From contig DATKCA010000065.1 in the NCBI GenBank assembly GCA_035544675.1, positions 1 to 35,329 on the forward strand: DNA of 35,329 nt, in the 5' to 3' direction. The position numbers were made by a program, and so were the translations under genes. This document shows positions 1-8,700 of this stretch, piece by piece. A model generated the notes under the pieces. That model was not told the origin of the DNA. It was given only the letters and a program-made list of their open reading frames with translations, and searched no databases. The DNA is from DATKCA01 sp035544675 (GTDB lineage Bacteria; Acidobacteriota; Thermoanaerobaculia; Gp7-AA8). How positions within the stretch are numbered: position 1 is the stretch's first letter; each line of letters opens with the position of its first letter.

Positions 1-28
1 AGGACTAAGGACTAAGGACTAAGGACTA
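1..28. repeat. Heptamer tandem repeat, 4 copies of AGGACTA
   Basis: Four perfect head-to-tail copies of the 7-base unit AGGACTA begin at the window edge, so the array may extend further left. A second array with a 7-base period (unit AGATCGT) occurs at 4903-4918. No coding potential is visible. Confidence 0.85.
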
Positions 29-31
29 CTC

Positions 32-59
32 GGAGCGGCGGTGAGGACACCGCCGCTCC
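32..59. repeat. Perfect palindromic element (12-bp stem, AGGA loop)
   Basis: GGAGCGGCGGTG (32-43) pairs perfectly with CACCGCCGCTCC (48-59) around the loop AGGA. The right half plus flank closely matches the element at 28304-28327: both read GTGAGGA, then ACCG, then CGCTCCATTCA, with two mismatches. It belongs to a family of elements bounded by GGAGCG and CGCTCC. It could also act as a terminator for a gene left of the window, but no T-tract follows. Confidence 0.8.
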
Positions 60-277
60 ATTCAAACATCTCTCGGCGATCTCAACTCTACGACTTGTAG
101 AAAGAGTTTTCGTTGTCAAGGACTTTCGGTGCGGTCGGCGCGAAGTTGCGGAAAAAGCGCTGCGACACAGTTGGAGTCGGGCACACTGGTTGTTCAAAAC
201 CTGCGGATGAACATGTGAAGAAGTTGCGAGCGACCGGGAGGGTCTTCAGAGCGGGCTTATAACCCGCACTTCGTCCA
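60..277. other. dnaB upstream region
   Basis: No gene is seen here. A small hairpin TCTAC-gactt-GTAGA lies near 88-102 and is followed by a T-rich stretch. It may terminate transcription entering from the left. GCGGG (251-255) and CCCGC (263-267) bracket a TATAA-containing loop just before dnaB. That TATAAC (258-263) could be a -10 box, 14 bases before the start codon, but no convincing -35 box is present. Confidence 0.4.
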
Positions 278-1675
278 ATGGCGGTTGCACAACTCGACGT
301 AGCGCTCGATCGGCCACTGCCGCAGAGTACTGACGCGGAACGTGCCGTTCTCGGTTCCGTCCTCATCAACAACAACGCGTTCTACCGCGTCCTCGGGACC
401 ATCGACACGGAGGACTTCTTCAAGGACGCGCACCGCACCATCTTCGGGACGATGCGCCGTCTGGCCGAGGCCAGCCGAGAGATCGATCTGCTGACGCTGA
501 AGGACGAGCTGGCCAAACGAGCCGAGCTCGACCGCGTCGGCGGTGCGGCCTACATCTCCTCGCTCGTCGACGGAATCCCGGACGTGGCCAACGTCGAGCG
601 GTACGCGCGCATCGTCAAGGAGAAGTCGACGCTGCGCAGGCTCATCGTCATGGGCAACAGCGTGATGCGCGCCGCGCTGGACGCGCCCAGTGAGCCGTCC
701 GAGGTCCTCAACATCGCCGAGAAGTCCCTCTATGAGATCGCGGAGGGAAGTACCGAGAAGGGATTCGTGGCGCTGGAGCGGATCACGCGGGCGAACATGA
801 CCGCCATCGAGCAGCTTCAGAACGCCGGGAAACTCATCACCGGCATCCCCACCGGCTACGACCGCTTCAACGAATTCACGTCGGGATTCCAGAACCAGGA
901 CCTCGTCATCATCGCCGCCCGTCCGTCGATGGGAAAGACGAGCTTCATGATGAACATCGCCGAGTCGATCGCCATCCCCGATCGCTCCGGACAGCCCCGC
1001 AGCCCTTCGTCGCGCCTCTACTCGGTGGGTGTCTTCTCGCTCGAGATGTCGAAAGAGCAGATCGGCCTGCGCATGCTCTCATCGGAGTCGGGGGTGCCGA
1101 ATCATCTGATCAGGGCCGGCATGCTGTCCGAGCGGAACTGGCGCGATCTGGCCGAGGCGTCCGCGCGGCTGTCGAAGGCGAAGATCTTCATCGACGACAC
1201 GCCCGGCATCGACATCATGGAGATGCGGGCGAAAGCGCGCCGTCTCAAGATGGAGGCCGCGCTCGACATCGTCATGGTCGATTACCTCCAGCTCATGTCG
1301 GTGAAGGGAAAGGTCGAGTCGCGGAACCAGGAGATCTCCCAGATCTCGCGCGGCCTCAAGGCCATCGCCAAAGAGTTGAACCTGCCGCTGATCTCGCTGT
1401 CCCAGCTCTCCCGCCGCCCCGAGCAGCGCACCGGCGACCACCGTCCCCAGCTCTCCGACCTTCGTGAGTCGGGCTCGATCGAGCAGGACGCGGACCTCGT
1501 CTGCTTCATCTACCGCGACGAGGTCTACAACAAGGAGACCGAGGAGAAGGGAATCGCCGAGATCATCATCGGGAAACAGCGAAACGGTCCCATCGGCGAC
1601 TTCAAGCTCGTCTTCCGGAACGACATCACCAAGTTCTTCAACTACGAACCGCAGCCGGAAATGATGCCCGAGTGA
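278..1675 (+). CDS. dnaB: Replicative DNA helicase DnaB
   Basis: This is the hexameric 5'-3' replicative helicase that unwinds DNA ahead of the fork. The 465-residue length is full for the family. Residues 1-110 match the DnaB N-terminal domain (PQSTDAERAVLGSVL near the start). Residues 185-455 form the RecA-like motor domain, with Walker A ARPSMGKTS at 214-222 (Lys220) and Walker B MVDYLQLM at 333-340. The motif DLRESGSIEQDAD at 394-406 is also typical. The ATG at 278 gives the normal N-terminus. A short Pro/Ser-rich insert sits at 234-247 between Walker A and the next strand. No intein is present. The next gene begins 22 bases after the stop. Confidence 0.98.
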   Translation: MAVAQLDVALDRPLPQSTDAERAVLGSVLINNNAFYRVLGTIDTEDFFKDAHRTIFGTMRRLAEASREIDLLTLKDELAKRAELDRVGGAAYISSLVDGIPDVANVERYARIVKEKSTLRRLIVMGNSVMRAALDAPSEPSEVLNIAEKSLYEIAEGSTEKGFVALERITRANMTAIEQLQNAGKLITGIPTGYDRFNEFTSGFQNQDLVIIAARPSMGKTSFMMNIAESIAIPDRSGQPRSPSSRLYSVGVFSLEMSKEQIGLRMLSSESGVPNHLIRAGMLSERNWRDLAEASARLSKAKIFIDDTPGIDIMEMRAKARRLKMEAALDIVMVDYLQLMSVKGKVESRNQEISQISRGLKAIAKELNLPLISLSQLSRRPEQRTGDHRPQLSDLRESGSIEQDADLVCFIYRDEVYNKETEEKGIAEIIIGKQRNGPIGDFKLVFRNDITKFFNYEPQPEMMPE

Positions 1676-1697
1676 GCCTGAGAGCTATGAGCCATTG

Positions 1698-2267
1698 ATG
1701 GACAGCTACGTTTCGACACCACAGGCGCTCGAGAAGATCGGGCGGATCTGCAGGCGCGTGGTCGCGCTGAACGGAATCGGCGCGAGCTCCGTCCGCATCG
1801 CGCGCGCCATCTCGCTCGGCATCGGCGGCGCAGCCATCGACGTCGAGATCGCGGCCGCGGCCGGCTTCTCGTTCACCATCGTCTACTCGATCTTCGACTC
1901 GGATGATGACCTGGCCGTCCGCATCGTCCGGGAGCTCGAGTCCCGCCTTCCGTTCGAGGGTGTCACCGGCCACGAGCTCGTGTACTGCTGGTGCGGCCAC
2001 TCCGGTGACTCCTGGCTCGATGAGAAGGGCGATCACTGTGCCACGAGCTCGGGGCTGTGCTGCTTCGCCTGCCACGAAGTCGCCCAGTTCGCGCGTCGCA
2101 GGAGGCTGGTCTGCCCCTGCTGCGTGGCCGGCATCCTGCCGTTCGACACCGCGCGCGGCCGCATCCAGCGCTGCCGCCATTGCCGGGGCCTCGGCTACCT
2201 CAAGCCGTCGCGCTACGGCGACCCGGAGCAGACGGGGGCGCCCGCTCCGATTCTTACGGTTATTTGA
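1698..2267 (+). CDS. Cys-rich putative zinc-binding protein, unknown
   Basis: I do not recognise this 189-residue protein. The N-terminal half is predicted soluble and has no motif I can name. The C-terminal half is Cys-rich, with YCWC, LCCFAC, CPCC and CRHCRGLGY clusters between about residues 97 and 170. The last cluster resembles the CxxCxGxG repeats of DnaJ-type zinc fingers, so metal binding is likely but inferred. The start is ATG at 1698; a TTG lies directly before it at 1695. No clear Shine-Dalgarno is visible. It follows dnaB closely and may be co-transcribed. A role in replication or chaperoning cannot be claimed. Confidence 0.75.
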   Translation: MDSYVSTPQALEKIGRICRRVVALNGIGASSVRIARAISLGIGGAAIDVEIAAAAGFSFTIVYSIFDSDDDLAVRIVRELESRLPFEGVTGHELVYCWCGHSGDSWLDEKGDHCATSSGLCCFACHEVAQFARRRRLVCPCCVAGILPFDTARGRIQRCRHCRGLGYLKPSRYGDPEQTGAPAPILTVI

Positions 2268-2353
2268 AATACTAATAACAAGAGTCCGGTTGCGCCTCCC
2301 GTGTCGCCGGCCCCACCGGCACGGATCTGTCCCAGGTTAACCGTTCGACTCGC

Positions 2354-2358
2354 GGAGG
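2354..2358 (+). promoter_or_regulatory. Ribosome binding site GGAGG before a TTG start
   Basis: GGAGG at 2354-2358 lies 9 bases before TTG 2368. It supports TTG as the initiation codon of the receiver-domain gene, which has no in-frame ATG at its N-terminus. Confidence 0.6.
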
Positions 2359-2367
2359 TTCCCCCGG

Positions 2368-2733
2368 TTGGCTCTCTCCAAGAAAGTCCTCGTCATCGAG
2401 AACGACGAGGTGATCGTGGTCCTGATCTCTCACATCCTGAGCCGGCAGTCCTACATCGTTCACTCGACCGGAGCGATCCAGGAGGCCGACCGGCTCCTGC
2501 TGGAAAACCAGTACGACGCGGTTCTGCTGGAGCCGAAGATTCCGGAGGGTGGGGTCGATTACATCCGCCGGCTCGAATCTGTGAACCCTGCGGTCGTGGC
2601 GAAGATCATCGTCGTCACGGCGGACGTGCACAACATTCCGAGCCTTGCCCTCCTGCCCATTCACTCGGTCGTGAGGAAGCCCTTCGAGGTCCACGAGCTG
2701 CTCGAAACGGTGCGCAGGTGCGTTGAGATGTAG
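2368..2733 (+). CDS. Atypical response-regulator receiver domain (Glu at the phospho-site)
   Basis: This 121-residue single-domain CheY-like protein has the receiver pattern: VLVIENDEV at 7-15 (acidic pocket), VVTAD with Thr84, and RKPF with Lys104. The phospho-acceptor position, normally Asp in a LLDxxMP context, is Glu55 (AVLLEPKIP, codon GAG). It is therefore likely not phosphorylated in the usual way and may be locked in an active-like or adaptor state; this is inference. There is no output domain. The start is TTG with a good GGAGG. Its 3' end is followed within 10 bases by the nfeD start. No histidine kinase lies adjacent. Confidence 0.85.
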   Translation: MALSKKVLVIENDEVIVVLISHILSRQSYIVHSTGAIQEADRLLLENQYDAVLLEPKIPEGGVDYIRRLESVNPAVVAKIIVVTADVHNIPSLALLPIHSVVRKPFEVHELLETVRRCVEM

Positions 2734-2736
2734 TAT
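2731..2736 (+). promoter_or_regulatory. Putative -10 box TAGTAT of a leaderless nfeD transcript
   Basis: TAGTAT ends 7 bases before ATG 2744, the spacing expected if transcription starts at the A of the start codon. No Shine-Dalgarno precedes this ATG. Part of a set of nine similar cases in the window. Confidence 0.45.
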
Positions 2737-2743
2737 TGGCTCC

Positions 2744-4021
2744 ATGCTGCGTGTCGCTGCCCTCGCGCTGGCGGCGCTGGTGAGCGTTCCCTCCGCCGCG
2801 TCCGTTCTCCGGATCGTCGTCGAAGACGTGATTCACCCTGCCAGCGCCGAGTTCATCGAGCGCGCGCTCACGCAGGCGGCCGCGGAGAAGTCGTCGGCGG
2901 TCCTCATCGAGCTGAGCACGCCGGGTGGTCTCGACGACTCGACGCGGGCCATCGTCGAGGACATCGTCCGCTCGCCCGTTCCGGTCATCGTCTTCGTCTA
3001 CCCCGGCGGACGGCGTGCGGCATCGGCCGGCTTCTTCATCCTGCAGGCGGCGGACGTGGCCGCGATGGCGCCCGGCACGAACACGGGGGCCGCGCATCCC
3101 GTGCTGCTGGGCGAGAAACTCGATGACGTGATGAAGATGAAGATGCAGGAGGACGCCGCGGCGTTCATCCGCAGCATCGTGCAGCGGCGCGGACGGAACG
3201 TGGCCGCGGCGGAGAGCGCCGTCCGTGAGGCCAAGTCTTTCAGCGAGGACGAGGCGCTGGCCCAGAAGCTGATCGACTTCGTGGCATCGGATGTTCCCAC
3301 GCTTCTCAAGGCCATCGATGGCAAGCCGGTGCGGCGCTTCGACGGGACGACCACGACACTGAAAGTCGCGAACGTCCCCATCCAGACCCTGGAGATGTCG
3401 CTGAAGCAGCGGCTGCTGTCATGGATCATGAATCCGAACGTCGCCTTCCTCCTCCTGTCGCTGGGGATGCTCGCGCTGTGGGCGGAGTTCAACAATCCCG
3501 GGGCGATTCTCCCCGGTGTCGTCGGTCTCGTGGCCATTCTGCTGGCCGTCTTCGCGCTGAACATTCTCCCCACCCGGTACGCGGCGCTGGTTCTCATCCT
3601 GGCCGCGTTCGGTCTCTTTGCCCTCGAGGCGAAGTTCACCTCGTACGGGATCCTGGGCACGGGCGGCGTGGTGTGCCTCGTGTTCGGAGCGCTGCTTCTC
3701 GTCGACGGGCCCATTCCGGAGATGCGCGTGGACCTGCTGACTGCGCTGATCGTGAGCGTGCCGATCGGCGTGATCGCCATTTTCCTGATGACGCTCGTGC
3801 TCAGAGCCCACAAGGAACCGGTCCGGACCGGCTCGGAAGCAATGATCGGCGAGGTGGGCGTGACGCGAACGCCGGTGGAGGCGGACGGCAAGGTCTTCGT
3901 GCGCGGGGAACTGTGGAACGCAACGGCTCGCACGCCGATCGCGGAAGGATCGACCGTTCGCGTCAGCGCAGTCGACGGACTGCGCCTCACCGTTGAGCCG
4001 GTCGCTCCTGATCTGGCGTGA
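2744..4021 (+). CDS. nfeD: NfeD-family membrane-bound ClpP-class serine protease
   Basis: This is a long-form NfeD protein of 425 residues, a membrane protease linked in other species to membrane quality control with stomatin/SPFH partners. A signal peptide spans residues 1-20. A ClpP-like domain follows, with STPGG at 58-62, the nucleophile Ser94 in RAASAG and the probable general base Lys131 or Lys133. Four or five hydrophobic segments lie between about 225 and 360, and the C-terminal 65 residues match the NfeD OB-fold. The ATG at 2744 is chosen because it begins the signal peptide; an upstream TTG at 2723 would add seven polar residues. No SPFH partner is adjacent. The last 35 bases overlap the convergent glycosyltransferase gene. 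Confidence 0.93.
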   Translation: MLRVAALALAALVSVPSAASVLRIVVEDVIHPASAEFIERALTQAAAEKSSAVLIELSTPGGLDDSTRAIVEDIVRSPVPVIVFVYPGGRRAASAGFFILQAADVAAMAPGTNTGAAHPVLLGEKLDDVMKMKMQEDAAAFIRSIVQRRGRNVAAAESAVREAKSFSEDEALAQKLIDFVASDVPTLLKAIDGKPVRRFDGTTTTLKVANVPIQTLEMSLKQRLLSWIMNPNVAFLLLSLGMLALWAEFNNPGAILPGVVGLVAILLAVFALNILPTRYAALVLILAAFGLFALEAKFTSYGILGTGGVVCLVFGALLLVDGPIPEMRVDLLTALIVSVPIGVIAIFLMTLVLRAHKEPVRTGSEAMIGEVGVTRTPVEADGKVFVRGELWNATARTPIAEGSTVRVSAVDGLRLTVEPVAPDLA

Positions 4022-4883
4022 CGGCTGGGCCCCCGGCCTCGATCCCCGAGCCCTGAACCCACGGCAACTCCCACCTCTCTTCGGCTTCATCGAGTTTGGG
4101 CAGGGGCACCACCTTCCCCATCCGCCTGAGCTTGTTCATCTCCCACAGCTTCGCGTACTTCCAGAACGTGTAGCAGACGTGCATCCCGACGGAGATGAGA
4201 CCGCGCGTCCCGTCCAGGAAGCCGAGGTTCAGGAAGTAGTCGCGGAAGAACTTGCTGGCCGGGTGGATGACGATTCCGCCCACCGACGTCCGTTTGCCGT
4301 CGATGTACATCTGCGCCGCCGCCCAGTTCGCGTAACGGATCATCTTGGCCATCATGTGGTCGAAGGACCGCACGTAGAAGTGGTCCAGCTTCCCCTCGAG
4401 CCTGCCGCATTCGCCGTCCACGACGAGGTCGGCGTGGACGCGCCGGTTCGGGTAGCGGGCGTGCCCGCGATGGAGGAGGCGCGTGACGCGGTCGCGCTGC
4501 AGCCCGCTGTACCGCATCTCGCGCCCGAGCATGAAGTTCCGGCGCCCCACCGAATACGCCCATCGGTCCTGCGGTCTTTCCAGCGTCCGCAGGATCTGGT
4601 CGCGAAGCGCCGGAGTCACACGCTCGTCCGCGTCGATGTAGAAGATCCAGTCGTGCGCGGCGCGGTCGAACGCGTAGTTCTTCTGGGAGGCGGCGCCGAG
4701 GTACTGGCGCTGCTCGATGCGCAGGCCGGGAAACTTCGAGCGAAGCAATTCCACCGTGCCGTCGGTCGAGAACGAGTCGACCACGTAGATCTCGTCCGCC
4801 CAATCGACCGAGCGGACACAGTCCTCGATGTAGTCGATCTCGTTGAGCGTCGTGATGATCGCGCTGACCGGCACGCGGGGCAT
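3987..4883 (-). CDS. Family 2 glycosyltransferase, WaaE/KdtX-like
   Basis: This 298-residue GT-A glycosyltransferase resembles the WaaE/KdtX group that adds sugars to the LPS inner core. Residues 5-15 contain the nucleotide-binding start SAIITTLNE. VVDSFSTDGT (34-43) and YIDADERV (82-89, with the DxD metal site at 84-86) are diagnostic. A C-terminal hydrophobic/amphipathic stretch (FFRDYFLNLGFLDG and following) is typical of this group and suggests association with the inner membrane. The exact sugar donor cannot be read from sequence. It starts at ATG 4883, and its 3' end overlaps nfeD by 35 bases in a convergent arrangement. Confidence 0.9.
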   Translation of the reverse strand: MPRVPVSAIITTLNEIDYIEDCVRSVDWADEIYVVDSFSTDGTVELLRSKFPGLRIEQRQYLGAASQKNYAFDRAAHDWIFYIDADERVTPALRDQILRTLERPQDRWAYSVGRRNFMLGREMRYSGLQRDRVTRLLHRGHARYPNRRVHADLVVDGECGRLEGKLDHFYVRSFDHMMAKMIRYANWAAAQMYIDGKRTSVGGIVIHPASKFFRDYFLNLGFLDGTRGLISVGMHVCYTFWKYAKLWEMNKLRRMGKVVPLPKLDEAEERWELPWVQGSGIEAGGPAVTPDQERPAQR

Positions 4884-4902
4884 GGGGCTTTCAGTAGATC
4901 AC

Positions 4903-4945
4903 AGATCGTAGATCGTAGATGGCAGGAGCACGGCCTCTACGATCT
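4903..4945. repeat. 7-base tandem repeat with inverted copy
   Basis: AGATCGTAG occurs twice with a 7-base period (4903-4911, 4910-4918) and as the inverted copy CTACGATCT at 4937-4945. The second copy and the inverted copy can form a 9-bp stem with an 18-base loop. It lies between two minus-strand genes, after the hydrolase stop and upstream of the glycosyltransferase start. It could terminate one transcript, or it may be a relative of the heptamer array at 1-28. Confidence 0.6.
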
Positions 4946-4961
4946 CCTCCGGTGCCCGAGC

Positions 4962-5729
4962 CTACAACGTGTAGTTCTTCTCCAGGAGCACGCGGGCGCG
5001 CCGGTCGCGGAGGTTCTTGATCTGGGACTCGATGTCGCGCTCGAAGGGGATCTTGCGATGACTGGCGTAGATCGGCGCATCGACCTCGATCTTCTTCAAC
5101 TCCTCACCGAACGTCTGGGGCGAGAGATGTGCGCTCTCATCGGCCAGCTTCTGCTGATCGTTCGGAAACGAGGCCTCGGTCACGACCGCCACGATGTTCT
5201 GGGTCTTGTTCGTGCGCTTCCAGATCTCGATGGTCGGCCCCGTGTCGCCCGTGAACGTGATGGCCTGGCCGTTCAGCTCGAGAATGACGCCGGCCGCCGG
5301 AATCTGATGATCGACCGATACGGCGGTCAGATGCATGTCGCCGAAGGCGACCTTCCTGCCGGGCACGAGCGAGCGGTATTGAATGATCGGCTTTCCGGTG
5401 GCGGGGTGCGGAAAGTTCGAGAAGTCCGGCCAGACCACACCGTTGAAGATGTTCTTCGAGAGCACATCCATGACGTCGCGGGCCGCGAAGAGGGACAGCA
5501 GCGCGCCGTTGCTCTGCGAGAAGCGGTTCTGAATCAGGTGCGGGAGATCGCGGATGTGATCCGCATGGGAGTGGGTGATGAAGATGCCCTGAATCCGCGA
5601 CTGTTGCGCGAACGAAAGCTTCGAGGTCAGAGTTCCCGCGTCGACGGCGAACCAATCGTCTATCAGGTACCCGGTGAGGTTGTGTTCCGCGTCTGACGCT
5701 CCATAAGCGCCGAGCACCTTAAGCCGCAT
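4962..5729 (-). CDS. Metallo-beta-lactamase-fold hydrolase, class II cAMP phosphodiesterase-like
   Basis: This 255-residue MBL-fold enzyme carries the metal-binding motif HSHADH at 53-58, a later metal-ligand Asp in TFTGDTGP and His in YASHRK. The order and spacing, with LxGxYG near the start and the ITHSHADHIRDLP motif, resemble class II cyclic-nucleotide phosphodiesterases (CpdP/Pde1 type) more than beta-lactamases. A role in cAMP hydrolysis is plausible but not proven. No signal peptide is visible. The start ATG 5729 is preceded on the minus strand by AAGGA at a normal distance. It is divergent from lhr. Confidence 0.82.
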   Translation of the reverse strand: MRLKVLGAYGASDAEHNLTGYLIDDWFAVDAGTLTSKLSFAQQSRIQGIFITHSHADHIRDLPHLIQNRFSQSNGALLSLFAARDVMDVLSKNIFNGVVWPDFSNFPHPATGKPIIQYRSLVPGRKVAFGDMHLTAVSVDHQIPAAGVILELNGQAITFTGDTGPTIEIWKRTNKTQNIVAVVTEASFPNDQQKLADESAHLSPQTFGEELKKIEVDAPIYASHRKIPFERDIESQIKNLRDRRARVLLEKNYTL

Positions 5730-5783
5730 TCCCGTCCTTCATTGACGTCGATCGTGGAGACTGGCGCCTATTCTTGCACAGTC

Positions 5784-5788
5784 AGGAG
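5784..5788 (+). promoter_or_regulatory. Ribosome binding site AGGAG of lhr
   Basis: AGGAG is placed 5 bases before ATG 5794. It fixes the lhr start and shows that Shine-Dalgarno-led genes coexist here with apparently leaderless ones. Confidence 0.6.
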
Positions 5789-5793
5789 AGCAG

Positions 5794-8700
5794 ATGTCCA
5801 GCCGCAGCAACACATCCGCGCTGGGCCGGTTCCATCCGGCGGTGCGCGAATGGTTCACCTCATCGTTCGGAGACCCTACCCGCGCGCAGCAACTCGGATG
5901 GCCGGCCATCGCCAGCGGAGACTGGACTCTGATCTGCGCACCGACCGGCAGCGGCAAGACGCTGACCGCTTTTCTGTGGGCGCTGGACCGGCTCATGTTC
6001 GCGCCGGCGCCCCCGGACAGGGACGGGCGTTGCCGCGTCGTCTACGTGTCCCCGCTGAAGGCCCTGGCCGTCGACGTGGAGCGAAACCTGCGCTCGCCGC
6101 TCGCCGGAATCGCGAATCTGGCGGCGGGGCGCGGCGATGACTTTCACACGCCCTCGATTGCCATTCGCACCGGCGATACGCCGCAGAGTGAGCGCGCGCG
6201 GTTCCAGCGGGATCCCGCGGACATTCTGATCACGACGCCGGAGTCGCTGTATCTGCTCCTGACCTCGAACGCGCGGGAGGTGCTGCGCGGCGTCGACACG
6301 ATCATCATCGACGAGATTCACGCCCTCGTTCCCGGCAAGCGCGGCGCCCACCTCGCCCTGTCGATGGAGCGGCTCAGCGCCGCCTGCAACACGGTGCCTC
6401 AGCGGATCGGCCTGTCGGCGACCCAGCATCCGCTGGAAGAGGTGGCCCGGTATCTGGGGGGCGTAGCCGTCCCGAGCGTGGCGAGGGATTCGGGGGTTGA
6501 GCGGCACACCGCGATGCCGCCCACTCACCCCGATTCCTCGCTCACGCTCGGAATGACGAGCCAGTTTGCCGACATCCGTTCGAAGCCGCGGTTCCGGCCC
6601 GTCACGATCCTCGACACCGGCGAGAGGAAGCGGCTCTCCCTCCGCGTTGAGGTGCCGGTCGAAGACATGGCCCGCCTCGGTGAAGTCCAGGGCATCCGCA
6701 ACGGTCCGGCGTCGGCCGGGCCGCAGCGCGCCTCGATCTGGCCGGCGATCCATCCGCGGCTGCTCGAGCTGATCCGGGCGCACCGCTCCACTCTCATCTT
6801 CGTGAACAGCAGGCGGCTGGCCGAGCGGCTTGCCGCCGCGATCAACGAGCTTGCCGGCCAGACCCTGGTGAACGCGCATCACGGATCGATCGCCCGCGCC
6901 CAGCGCATCGAGATCGAGGACAACCTCAAGTCGGGACGGCTGCCGGCGCTCGTGGCCACCTCTTCGCTGGAGCTGGGAATCGACATGGGAGCGATCGACC
7001 TGGTCGTTCAGATCGAGGCGCCGCCGTCCATCGCCAGCGGCATGCAGCGCATCGGCAGGGCCAGCCATCAGGTCAATACGACGAGCGCGGGCATCATCTT
7101 TCCGAAGTTCCGAAGCGATCTGGTCGCTTGCGCGGCGGTGACCGCGGCGATGCATCGCGGGGCCATCGAGCCGACCCGCTATCCGCGGAATCCTCTCGAC
7201 GTTCTCGCCCAGCAGATCGTGGCGATGGTGTCGATGGATGACTGGCTGGCCGACGACCTGTTCGCGGCGGTTCGCGGAGCCGCGCCCTACGCCGACCTGA
7301 GCCGCGCATCGTTCGACGGAGTGCTGGACATGCTGTCGGGCGTTTATCCCTCCGACGAATTCGCGGAGCTGCGCCCCAGAGTCACCTGGGACCGCGTCGC
7401 GAACACGCTCAAGCCGCGGCAGGGCGCGAAGCGGATTGCGATCCTGAACGGCGGCACCATCCCCGACCGCGGCCTGTACGGCGTGTTCCTGGCCGGAGCG
7501 GAGAAGGCTCAGAGCGCCCGCGTCGGCGAGCTCGACGAAGAGATGGTGTTCGAGCTCCGCGCCGGCGAGACCTTCCTCCTCGGCGCCTCCACCTGGCGAA
7601 CCGAGGAGATCACCCATGACCGCGTCGTGGTCACGCCGGCGCCCGGGGAGCCAGGCAAGATGCCGTTCTGGAAAGCCGACGGCGCCGAGCGGAGCGTCCG
7701 GTTCGGCGAGGAGATCGGGAAGCTGGTCCGGGAGATCCGGGCCATGAAACCGGCCGAGGCGGTGGCCAGGCTGACGGTGGACCATGATCTGGACCGGCTG
7801 GCAGCCGAGAACTTTCTGCAGTATCTGCGCGATCAGGAAGACGCGACGGGCGCCGTTCCGGACGATCGGACCATCGTGGTCGAGCGGGTCCTGGACGAGC
7901 TCGGCGACTGGCGCGTGTGCGTGCTGACGCCGTTCGGCGGAAAGATCCACGCGCCGTGGGCGATGGCGGCCACGGCGAAAGTGCGCAACGAGCTGGCCAT
8001 CGACATCGAAACGATGTGGAGCGACGACGGATTCATCCTCCGCTTTCCGGATACCGATGCGCCGCCACGCGTGGAGCTCGTGATTCCCGAACCGGAGGAG
8101 GCGGAGGCGCTCGTCATCCGCCAGCTGGGGTCGAGCTCGATGTTCGCGGCGAAGTTCCGCGAGGCGGCGGCGCGCGCGCTCCTGCTGCCGCGCATGCGCC
8201 CGATGGGCAGGACGCCGCTCTGGCAGCAGCGGAAGCGCGCCTATGACCTGCTGCAGGTCGCGGCGCGCTTCGGGTCCTTCCCGATGATCCTGGAGGCGTA
8301 CCGGGAGTGCCTGCGCGACGTCTTCGACGTGCCGGCGCTCGTGCAGACGCTGAAACGCGTGCGCGACCGATCCATCCGGCTCGTCACCGCCGACACCCAG
8401 AAACCCTCCCCGTTCGCCGGTTCGCTGCTCTTCCGCTACGTCGCGAATTTCATTTACGACGGCGATGCTCCTCTGGCCGAGCGGAGAGCCCAGGCCCTGG
8501 CCATCGACCAGAGCCAGCTCCGCTCGCTCCTGGGCGAGCCCGAGCTGCGCGAGCTTCTCGATCCCGGATCGCTCGACGAGATCGAAGCGGGGCTGCAGAG
8601 TCTGACGGAGGCGCGGCGCGCCCGGTCCGCCGACGCGATCCACGATCTGCTGCTCCGCCTCGGCGACCTGACCGCCGGCGAAGTGGCGGCGCGATCCCAC

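Noticed and set aside
3993..5696. Long plus-strand open frame opposite the glycosyltransferase and MBL hydrolase
   Set aside because: Translation is low complexity (His/Val/Asp/Arg-rich) with no motif; both minus-strand genes have full catalytic motifs.
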